Positions 12,714 to 23,376 of a stretch of 64,000 bases of DNA are shown here, piece after piece. Below the pieces are notes generated by a model, which worked only from the letters and a program-made list of their open reading frames with translations, was not told the DNA's origin and did not search any database. The position numbers and the translations under genes are program-made. The first letter of the stretch is position 1; the number at the start of each line of letters is the position of its first letter. The DNA comes from Phymatolithon calcareum (lineage: Eukaryota; Rhodophyta; Florideophyceae; Hapalidiales). Location of the stretch: positions 1,612,001-1,676,000 of the forward strand of contig OZ345367.1 in assembly GCA_977006965.1 (NCBI GenBank), in the 5' to 3' direction.

Positions 12714-13704
12714 TCAATGGGAAAACATAGCGTGCGTGGACACCCTCAGTTCGTCATACTCAGTCAGCTGTTGTAGTAACGGTGCAATTATTGGATGACG
12801 AGTTGAAACTGAGAAGTTTCTATAGGCCGGAGTTAAAACTCTGAAATCCTTGAGATTTCCTTTGTTCGGAGGCAGACGAACATACACGAGTGCACCAATT
12901 GGAACATTGAACCGCTTCTGAGATCGGCTCAACCTGGCTTCAGCCTCGGAATGGTACTTGGACCCGATGCACAGCAGCCACATCCCAAGCAGTTTTGATA
13001 ATGTGTTTCAGAGTGGAGGCATACACCGCAAGAGACGGGTCGTGCGTGGCATACTGGAAGAGAGCTTTCAAGGCCGGAGAAGCGGGTTCCCAGCCGTGTA
13101 TCAGTGAAAATGACGTATGCCCAGTAGAGGTATGTACCGTGTGACGATATGCTTGAATGAAAGTGCGGAGGTACTGCGACCAGAGGTGTTCGCTCCCCTT
13201 GAGATTCTTTGCGATAGCATCTTGTATAGTCCTGTTTGTGCGCTCAACAAATCCTTGACTCTGGGAATGATGAGGTTGACCAGGAATTAAAGTTCACCCA
13301 TAGTCGGACATAAGCTGACGAAACTGTGGAGTCCACAATTCCGAAGCTCTGTCGGTGAGTACTTGGTGGAATGCGTATCTTACGGAAAGCCAGTGATTTT
13401 TAAACGCATGCATAATGACACTGTTAGTTCTGTTGCGTAATGGAACCGTAACAAGGCATTTGGTAAAATGGTTTACCACGACATGAATCCAAGTATAGCC
13501 TTCCGGGGTGGTAGTGCGAGGGCCGATGATATCCAGTGGCATGCGATGTATTGGGGAGGTTTCTGGAGTGTAACTCAATAGACCTTGCAAATGCGACTTG
13601 GAGTTGCGACTATTGCCCGGGTGACAGAATGAGACGAACTTAAAAAGACCGTTGAAGAGCTGAGGCCAGTAGAAATGTCCGGAAATGTCACGCAGAGTTC
13701 GCAA
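12714..13704 (-). pseudogene. Gypsy integrase remnant
   Basis: The core at 13704-13294 has the first Asp in MPLDIIGP and the second in LTDRASELW. The Glu follows in another frame at about 13240-13210 (QGFVERTNRT), so all three catalytic residues are encoded but across a frameshift. The H2C2 zinc motif upstream is eroded. A C-terminal part at 12983-12714 has the KRFNVPIGALVYVRLPP type of domain. Confidence 0.75.
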
Positions 13705-13992
13705 AGCGCGACAATGGGCCGAGAGAAGGAAGTATTGAAGGGCTCTCTCCCGAAGAGAGTGGGAAATGACAGTCCTCAGGAACGACCGAGATCAAGGAAG
13801 ATCACCTGCTCGAAGGATCGTAGAGTACGGCTTAAAGTCCATGATGCACATCAGGATAACTTCGACGATGAAGAAACGGGTGCAGAGAGGTCGTAGCTTA
13901 GTCCTGTGTTGATCGCGGTTTAGTTACAGGACATGCGCCTCCAGCGGAAAGGGTGGCGGTAGAGCTTGAGTCCTTCCCAGATGCTCATGCCA

Positions 13993-15320
13993 CTAACGGC
14001 AATAAGGATCGTGGTAGTGTGCGGAGATGGGCATTGTGGCCGTGAAGAGGCCTTCGACCACTGGAGAAGCGCTGATTGACGATGACGGGGAAACAGATAA
14101 GATCTCGAGCGAACGCTTAATAATCCGAAAAACGGAGCTCAAAGAAATAGGATTCCGGTACAAAGCGTCGGCCACTTGATTACTGGTCTCAGGCACATGT
14201 TCGACTTTTAAATCTGGAGCTCGACACTAACAGCTACCAGCACAGCAACTTGAGACCCAACGACTTCGCTGTGGAGAGCCACTGTAGTGAAGAGGCGTCA
14301 GTGCGCCAGTCGAATGGGCAACCGTAAAGATACACACGAAACTTCTTGAGAGCGTAAACAAACGAAAACAGTTACTTCTCGGGAGTGCTCCGATCATATT
14401 CTCGGTCATTGAACGCGTGACTGAGAAACTCGACAGGCTTGTGTTCGCCAGAGTTGTCATGTTGTTGCAACACAGCTTCTACGCCAATGTCGCTTGCATT
14501 GGTAGAGATAATGAGCGGTTTGTCCCATTGGAGAAACGCAAGAACAGTATTGCGAGAAATACGGTTCTGAAGTTCATAAAAGGAAGTTTTACGTTCGGGA
14601 ATCCAAAAAAATTCCGAATTCGTCCTGCTTAAAGAAACCAAAGGTGCAGCGATATGAGCGAAACGAGGAACGAATCGACGGTAGAAATTTGCGAGAGCAA
14701 CGAAGCTTTTGACAGCCTTCTTACCAGCAGAGGGACGGTCTGCATGTTGTGGAGACGGAAAGTTCTTGACTGCGTCGACTAATGCCGATTTTTGAAATAC
14801 CCCGTGTTGAGTAACCAAGTGACCCAATATTCGATATTGGCAGCGTGTAACTTGCATTTGGGAAGGTTCAGCTGACACTTGAAGTAGCACAAATGGTCGA
14901 AAATAACTCGTAATCATGAAGGCTATTCTCGAAAGATGAAGAAAAACAATTATTTCATCCAAGTAGATGGGAGCGCAATGATATTTGAGGCCCCGAAGAA
15001 TGTAGTCCGTGGTCTGCTGGAACACTGCAGGTGCGTTTATCCATCCGAAAGGTAATCGACGCCATTTATACAGACCGAAAAGAGTGCAGGACGCAGTCTT
15101 TTCCCTTTATTAGAGGGCCAAAGGTAGCTGGTGTAATCCAGAAGCAGCGTCAAGAGTGGAGATGTACTTCATGCCGTACAGAGAGTCCAAAATGTCATCC
15201 AATCGCCGAAACCTTTAAGAGGCGTGATGAGCGGTAGCATTGAGGCGACAGTAATCTATGCAAATCGTGCTTTGCCGTTATGTTTGGACACAAGAACAAC
15301 AGGTAAATACCAGTTGGAAC
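13993..15320 (-). pseudogene. Gypsy reverse transcriptase and RNase H remnant
   Basis: RT motifs occur in several frames: VVLVSKHNGKARF then, after a shift, CIDYCRLNATA near 15290-15230, and YLDEI in place of the usual YxDD near 14970. The RT-to-RNase H connection (VKSFVALANFYRRFVPRF) and RNase H (ISTNASDIG, PVEFLSHAFNDRE) lie in the 14372-15025 frame. The RNase H end (NQVADALYRNP) is at about 14180. It is not functional as it stands. Confidence 0.75.
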
Positions 15321-15862
15321 GCCTTTCCTTGATGAGACCTTTTTGCAGCATGTACTGGAATTGCTCTTCGATGCGTCGATGGGCATGTAGATGACGGGGG
15401 AAAGGGGGCAATCAAATACGTTGCACAATTTCAGTGTCGATTGTGACGGGAAGGGCATGTTTCATAGTTTCCGGCGCAGATGGGTCCGTTGCGAAAACGT
15501 AGGCTTGGAATAGAAGCACGGCACTAAGTTGGTTACCTTTCTCACTAGATAGGTTGACATCGATAGCGGTGTCGTAGTCGAGAGTAGGCGAGTCTTCGTC
15601 GAAAAGGAAACTGGCTTCGTCTGGCTCAAGCGCAGACGGTGGTAAGGACACATCCACGGGCATGCCGGACTACTAAAATCAGATTGTTTCCCGTAAATAC
15701 GTATAGTTCCAATAGGTCCAGGTTTAAGTCGTGAAAAGTGTGTACGACGGACAAACGCAGTCCCGTAGGTAGCCTTGCGGGAAGCGCCTTCGGGCTTTCC
15801 ACCATTATGTGCATATTAACCCATGATGTGTCGAACACTGCGTTGGAGACACAGATGTGGAT

Positions 15863-16555
15863 TTACGCCATGGAAGTCATGTTTGGGAGAGCCAAAACCA
15901 CAGGATAGCACGGCGCGGAGAAGAATTGTGAGACTACAAGCTGGTGTTTTCGAGGAAGGATCGTCACATCATCGGACAGAGTAGGATAGGTCTCGGTAAC
16001 AGGAACAGCGACGAAGTATGCATACTCCGGAGACACGGATGGTTCAGGAGAGCGGAACAACACAGGCTGTTCGCGTAAATTTATAAATTCGCGAGTACTG
16101 ATCAGAAAGTCCAAACCGAATATATCACCGCGTGAGAGATTTTTGCAGACGATAACGTCTCTTGTGAACGAATTTTGTTGAACAGATGTGTAGAGATGCA
16201 GGTTCTTTCGGCGCCAGTGTCGACCAAGGAAGTGACAGAGCCATGAATTGTAGGCGGAGACACCGCAAACAATATCTCTGGAGCTCACGAATAGCGACGG
16301 CAGGCTCTGGAGAGGGCTGGCACGCCAAGAAGAAGGACCAGCCCCTTTTCTTTTTTTGACAGCTTCGAAGGTGGTTGGGGCCAAACCTTCGGCCATCTTG
16401 TCTCCCTGAACGTCCATTAATGGGACAGAGACGACCGGTGTCCCGCAAAAACGACGAGAAGGTTTGAAACCGTTTTGTTCCAAATTAGTTTTCCGCAGAT
16501 CCTTTGCAATGTCGTCATCTTCCAGAAAGCACAAGAGTAAGAGAGGGGATTCCAC
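15863..16555 (-). pseudogene. Gypsy aspartic protease remnant
   Basis: The minus strand near 16250-16180 encodes the protease motif SLVDTGAERTCIS. It is in a different frame from the longest open frame here (230 codons), so the region is frameshifted. It lies between gag-like sequence and RT, as expected for gypsy. Confidence 0.6.
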
Positions 16556-16907
16556 AGCGTAGTAAATGCATCGGGGACTTCCGTGGAGCTCTGGATGGTG
16601 TACTTACGTGAGGATGAGTGCTGTCTGGGCCACCTGCTGTACCCTGAGACTCATCTATCGCCTTTTACAAACTGTTCGGCGTTTCGGCAACTGAAGAGAG
16701 TTTCGAGACGGATTGAATTAGCGAAAGGTGGGGCGCCCCTCTGGAGTCGTCAGAATCCTTCTTCGAGTCGTCCAATCACATACGCTTAGACGGAGGGACC
16801 GCGCCCTCGGGGACAAGATAGAGAGAACCGGTAAAGGTAGTCGGGTCGTACAGGTCGTAGACTCGAACCGCAGAGGGCTTTGAGCGGGCCTCAGTCTTAG
16901 CCTGGTA

Positions 16908-17643
16908 CTAACGCATTAAAGCAGAACCGTGAGCATAAAAATAGGATGGCGGCAACGAGTTCATTTTGCATTTATAAGAACGGATGGAATCGATTAGGCG
17001 CTGTAGAGTCCAGTGCGAACGTACAAGATACAAGACAAGTCGGTCTAGGTGCTCTATAAGGTCCGGCTCGGACCAATGGAGGGGGTCGAGTAGGCGAGCA
17101 ATGACGATGTGGTCCATGCCTCCTGTGATGTGGTTGTCGTTGGCGTCGGCACTTCCATACATCACCTCATGGTCTGCTGACGGGGTAATGTGAATGTTGC
17201 GACGACGCAGTAGATCTATTCTTTTGAAAATTGGGCTGTCAATGCTCGTCTATGTCCATTGTGGGAGATTTGATATAACGGACAAGAGCATTGGTAAGAT
17301 TAGCGGGGGACTTAGTATGGACGCGGTTATTGCCCTAGAGTCATACCAGAGAACAGTGTGTAACTGGAAACTGCAGCTTAGGACCGTCTTGAGCGACGAG
17401 TGACGCAATGTGAGCCTCGGCAACGTCTTGAATCGGATGGCAGTTGCGGAGCTCGGCACTTAAGAGACGGGCAATATCGACAGAATTCCGCACGTTGAGA
17501 TCCTGGTACATGTCTGCGGCTCCAGAAAGCCAATATGAAGCATCCATATTAAGACGGTAAGAAAAGACGTCATGGAGTTTTTGCTGGGTGACAAGAATTT
17601 GCCATGGCAGGTAGTTTTTCTCGATAGGATTGTCAGTAGCCAT
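16908..17643 (-). pseudogene. Gag-like frames of the gypsy element
   Basis: Two minus-strand frames (17643-17341, 100 codons, and 17165-16908, 85 codons) fall where gag should be, directly inside the 5' LTR. The first begins MATDNPIEKNYL. The assignment rests on position and on the gag-like helical character, not on a clear zinc knuckle. Confidence 0.4.
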
Positions 17644-17815
17644 GAGGACAGTTCATAAGCGTCCTAACAGAAGATGAGCTGAAGATGGGACGAGAAGAAG
17701 CAGACTATAGCAAAGCAAGGGCCAAGGCGGACAGGCAGGGCCGCAGTGTTGCCTGTGCTGGTGACCAGAATATAGGCGATGTGCGAGGTGAGAGAAAGTG
17801 AAGGCAGATCCACCA

Positions 17816-18113
17816 TGTAAAGTACGCGTTGGTTTTACGTCGTTAAGAGTGTCGCGGAGGCACTTTACAGGGCACCCCGCACAGTAAAGTCGTATGTGCG
17901 GGTTCGTTTATTCGGAAACGTGTGTCCGTGAAGACGGTGCGTGTCTCCACTATTGTGTTGCGTTGTGTTTTGTCCTCTCCTCCTTGCTGTACTACGTGAA
18001 CTAGGCGAGCTATTGTACTAAAATCTCCCGGAGGTCCACAATGGTGATTGGGTAAAGTGCAGTGGAATGATCTCGTTAAGGGCGCATCATAATGCCCCCT
18101 CAAAGGCATTACA
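17816..18113 (-). repeat. 5' LTR of the gypsy element
   Basis: Read on the minus strand it begins TGTAATGCC at 18113 and ends CTTTACA at 17816, so it has the TG...CA ends of an LTR and is 298 bp long. TGGTGGATCTG follows directly, the place of a tRNA primer-binding site. The flank to the right begins gtatat. Confidence 0.6.
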
Positions 18114-18346
18114 GTATATAAGAAATTTCCCCTTTTTATTTTATAATTATAACTTTAGCAATATAGTTCTGCGCGAGACTGCGAGACATGTATGATACTG
18201 ATTCATGGTGCCCTCAGTCAAAACAATCTGTTTTATTGGTAATATTTTAGTTCAAGATCCACAATATTGCCAATGAAGTACAACCACGTGTGTCGAATCC
18301 ATCATAGCTCCCGGGCGGTCACCGACGGGACATCTATCTGCCGTGA

Positions 18347-19567
<1,221 letters not shown>

Positions 19568-19670
19568 TTGTGTATCTACAAAGAATTAAATTATAATCCC
19601 GTAAAATTTTGAAAATTACTAACATTTTGAGCTCCAAGTCGAGGCCTCGTTTCCGCATCGTGCTCTCATC

Positions 19671-20563
19671 GTGACTTCGTCCCAGCCAACAATCAGCATG
19701 ATGCTGATTGCGTTCTTACCTCACTGCCTGCCGCAGCGAATTCGGGCTGTACCTTGGCCGAGGTGTCGGCGTTCACTGATATGCGCGCGCGGGGTAGCCA
19801 CGACACCCGAGCGCCGTTTTCGGTTGTCTACACGAGGTCAATTGTTTGCAGGGACCGGGGCAGTATCTCTGGCGCTTGCGCTGCTGAACCGAGTGGCATT
19901 CACACCTGTAGATGTGTCTCCCTTCCAGGCACGTGCTGATATCCTCGGAGTGGTCTGCGGGGTATCACTTTTGCTTTACGGCGCGGGTTCCGCTGAGGTT
20001 GCCGAGCGCGGTGCGGCGGTGAAGCTGCAGGGCGTCGAGGCACCATTCGAGTGCACACTGAAGGGAGTTACAGCCGAGGAGGCAAGTTTCGTTGCCGAGG
20101 CAGCACTGAATTCCGTTCAGAATTTTGCGAGCGTAGCATTTTTCGTTGACGGACTGTGTGTCGGGAAGCAAGGGTTGTTTAGGACCGACGGCGCATTGGA
20201 TGAAATCATCATGGGAGATATTGTTCGCGGCGCGATGGAGAAAGCAGAGATCGCCTATTTGGCTGACTTGCGTGTTGTGCCAACAAAGGAGATCGAGTTC
20301 CCATTCCTTCCTCAAGAGTGTCAGGTATGTGAGAATAACAAAGGAAGAAGAAGAGCAGGCAAGAACGTTCGCTAACTTTGAGGTTGTGCAACACGTCTTT
20401 ATTGTATGTTGAAAATGCATAGGCTGTGGTCGTGGTGCCGTTTGGAGAACAGCGAGCGGCTTTGTTCGGTGCTGATAAGGTGCGACCACTCGTCGGCAGC
20501 GACTTCGGATGGCTGACGGCGCTGTGTGATAGACTTGGAAGTGCAATCGATTCAGAAAGTTAG
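19671..20563 (+). CDS. CCB2/CCB4-like cytochrome b6f heme-attachment factor, two exons
   Basis: Exons 19671-20324 and 20423-20563 give 264 residues. The 98-nt phase-0 intron has a GTATGT donor, a CTAAC branch-point candidate near 20371 and a TAG acceptor. The second exon restores the family-like C-terminus (AVVVPFGEQRAALFGADK ... DFGWLTALCDRLGSAI), which the unspliced frame lacks. The first 57 residues are rich in Arg and Ser and carry one acidic residue, like a plastid transit peptide. A hydrophobic pair at about 62-105 (FAGTGAVSLALALLNRV, QARADILGVVCGVSLLLYG) matches the membrane hairpin of the CCB2/CCB4 family. In green algae and plants that family attaches heme c(i) to cytochrome b6 in thylakoids. 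CCB4 is slightly favoured over CCB2 from memory, so no symbol is assigned. ATG 19698 is an alternative start. Confidence 0.72.
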
Positions 20564-21462
20564 TATTGTCGCAGCCGATGTTCTGTACAGCGTGAGAAAA
20601 TGCAAACAGATTAACAGCGGTAGAGAAGTTAGCACTTATTTGCAGGAAATGTGTCGTAGTTCAAAAGCTTCCCTCGGTCGAAAGATGGTTTATTCTTCTG
20701 TGAATCATCAAAGTGTACTATGAGTGGTGCACGGTTTATCGTCACTGGGAGAGCGATTGAGATGTAGTCTCACTCATCGCGCCGCGGAATGGACAGTACG
20801 AACCTTACCATACGCCTTCCGGCAACATTGGGCATTGAAATCTGTGACCTTGAATACGGTCAGGTTGTGGAAGGGATCAGCAGCATTTATAGGCTTTGGA
20901 TGCGATGGACGACGCTCAAAGATAAATTGCAATTACAATTCTACTTGTAATTGTCATCCACTGTAATTGACATTGTTCATACTTGTTGTCTCTGGAGTAC
21001 TGTACAGTACAGTATGATACCATGGGCTCCATAAAGGATCGTCTTGGCTCCGGTTTATATTATGATAGCTTAACTAATGAGGAGATACAGTGCTCATGAA
21101 CTACCAATACAAACATTTCGCCGCCAATAAGTACCTTGGTTATTTGAGGCAGAAAGGATCGTGTGATAATTCGTTTGAGGAAACTCTACACATTGCAAAA
21201 CATACTGTACAGTAATAATATTCTCAATATAGCAAGGACCTTCGAATTATATTCTGAAATTAGCAACTTCAAAATAGCGACATCATCAAAATCATCAAGT
21301 GGTCACAGACCAGAAACCCTTGCTGGCGACAAAGCACCGTGAATTACAGTGAAGTAGGGCCAAACCGCATGGAAGGGAGCCCTGTCTGTCGCTTTCTCGT
21401 CCCGTTGCACGCGGCTCGCACAGAGCGCGAGCGAGCACGACGCTCGCGTGAGGCGCGTGTAA
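20564..21462. other. Intergenic, AT-rich, with short palindromes
   Basis: No gene is seen. A perfect 14-bp palindrome GTACTGTACAGTAC lies at 20997-21010, and TACTGTACAGTA recurs at 21203-21214. An inverted repeat CAATTACA/TGTAATTG-like stem sits near 20930-20955. The last 120 bp become GC-rich and probably hold the promoter or leader of the next gene. Confidence 0.4.
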
Positions 21463-22598
21463 ATGGGGCATCAATCGCGGTCGGGCGCGCTTCGCGCCCG
21501 CGGACAGCGGCTCCTGCGCGCGCTCTATCCCGGCTTTGCACTCCGCGCGGGGCGAGACTCGGCGCTGTCACTTTTGTCAATAAGCTACGTGCTGGCGATA
21601 ATCTGCACCGGTGTCTACCTCGTCGTCCCGCTCTCCCTCGTCCCCGAGCTCCACAAGCACCCCTTTCGCGACGGTGCGCTTCTCGTTGCATTCACTTGGT
21701 GCATTTCCGCCTGCGTTGTGTCCTATCTTCTCACGGCGTGCGCCGACCCGGGGCGAATACCGGATTCATGGCGACCTCGCGATGAAAATCTGCATCCGGC
21801 GGAACCGAACGCCGAACCTACGAAACTTGCACCGCCGCCTCCGAAACCGCCCGTGCCTTCCGCTCCGCCTGCGGTTTCTGCCGCGACTATGCTGATGCCG
21901 GATGGGACACCGAGGTACTGCTTCAAGTGCAGGGTGTTCAAGCCGGACCGGGCGCATCACTGCTCGTCGTGTGCGCGATGCGTTCTAGTCATGGACCACC
22001 ACTGTCCGTTCACGGTGAGTTGTCGATTCGCGAATGTCACGACGCTTGGAGGTGTGCCTGCCTCCAGTGTGAATTTTACTTGTGCTGACTTGTGCACTGC
22101 GTATATTTTGAATGATTCATGACGAATTGCGGGGCACTCACTCACTCACTGCAGGGGAATGCGTGCATAGGATTCATGAACCGCAAATTCTTTGTCTTGT
22201 TTCTGTACTACGCCGCGGCTGGATGCACGTTCGTGAGCTTCATTGCGCCCCCGGCCATATTTGGGTATCTGGAGGATATGGGCACTGAAGTGAGTACACG
22301 CGACGTGCTGTGGATCATTGCGGTTATTTTCGGCTACATGCTTTGCTTCGTGCACGCTCTCGCACTCTCTGGGTTCTCGGCCTTTCACACGTATCTTGTG
22401 TTGAAAAACAGGACGACGATCGAAAATAACGAGCCACGACAGGTACTCCATGGCGAGGCGTTGCGCCGCCTCGACCAGACATGGTCGCAGCACTGGCGAG
22501 CGGTCATGGGACACAGACCATTGCTATGGTTTGTCCCGGTGTGGGTGGGGTGCGAAGGAGATGGTGTGAATTGGAGGAGGATTGATGACGTGCCATAG
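21463..22598 (+). CDS. DHHC-type protein S-palmitoyltransferase, two exons
   Basis: Exons 21463-22014 and 22155-22598 give 331 residues. The 140-nt intron is phase 0, GTGAGT to GCAG. The protein has four predicted membrane segments (about 35-58 and 68-92, then two after the catalytic loop), a Pro-rich cytosolic stretch, the Cys-rich domain [19 protein letters not shown], the catalytic MDHHCPF and the TTxE motif (TTIENNE), the order of the zDHHC family, which transfers palmitate to cysteines of membrane proteins. Splicing is needed to join MDHHCPFT to [13 protein letters not shown]. The joined motif has one residue more between the DHHC Cys and the next Cys than the usual CPWxxNC spacing. The start follows an in-frame stop. 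The substrate and membrane are unknown. Confidence 0.88.
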
Positions 22599-23376
22599 GC
22601 GGGGCCATCGCAGCGAGCGAGCAGTCGAACGACAAAGTGTTGCAGTCCGTTTATCTATCTGTGGTTTTCCTGCGATGCTTCAGTTTGTGCCCATGTTCTC
22701 GGGCAATGAATGCTTTTTGCGAGTGGGTTTGGTATGCTCGGCAAGCGGCGCTTTTTTGCGTGTACCACTCAGTAAATTTTGGTCTTACGATGGATGGCAT
22801 GCATGCTGACCTTGGCTGTGCTGTGCCTTCTCCCTTCCGATGGATGGATGGATGGATGGATGGATGCTCCCCATTTTCATGAAGGAACAACAGAAGAGCG
22901 ACACTCAAGGTATAATGTCTGGAATGACTCCCGGTTATCTACATCATGTACGATGTCCTTTCCCCGCAATATCTTTTTAAACGAAATACTGTAATCAATG
23001 TCAATTATGCTCCGCTCTAATAACAAACTGCAGTCAGCAACTCGCCATACGAGTCCCACCTCAATTGCCTTGAGTAAAGCTAACCAAACCAGGACCTCGT
23101 GAAGGTATAGGACTTGCTTGAACTTCATTGGACACTTCCATAGACCATGCATTTGATTGGCTAAATTGCATGTCTAGCACCGCTTCGAAATGAGTATCGG
23201 CCTCACAAACGCCTTTCATGCGTATATACGTCTCAGATCGCAGTGCACTGCATCTCGTCTCCCGACCGCAACCGCATAATTTATCCTCATCCGGTTGATG
23301 CCGGCAATGCGCCGTATGTGAATGCAAGTGCAAAACTTAATTCACCCCATTCATTCCCTCTTCACTCCACTGCAAA
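22599..23376. other. Intergenic with ATGG microsatellite
   Basis: No gene is seen. About 6.5 copies of ATGG occupy 22840-22866. The last 150 bp are pyrimidine-rich and likely serve as leader or promoter for the SecA gene. Confidence 0.4.
22840..22866. repeat. (ATGG)n microsatellite
   Basis: A perfect tetranucleotide run, GATGGATGG and so on, read directly. Confidence 0.95.

Larger units (their letters stand above)
12394..18113 (-). mobile_element. Degenerate Ty3/gypsy LTR retrotransposon
   Basis: Reading on the minus strand, the order is LTR (18113-17816), gag-like frames, aspartic protease, reverse transcriptase, RNase H and integrase, the gypsy gene order. Every domain is broken by frameshifts or stops. 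No second LTR was found at the left end, so the 3' part is probably lost. Sub-features are listed separately. Confidence 0.8.

Noticed and set aside
21339-21785. 148-codon plus-strand frame overlapping the DHHC gene
   Set aside because: It lies in GC-rich DNA in another frame; the DHHC frame explains the region with conserved motifs.
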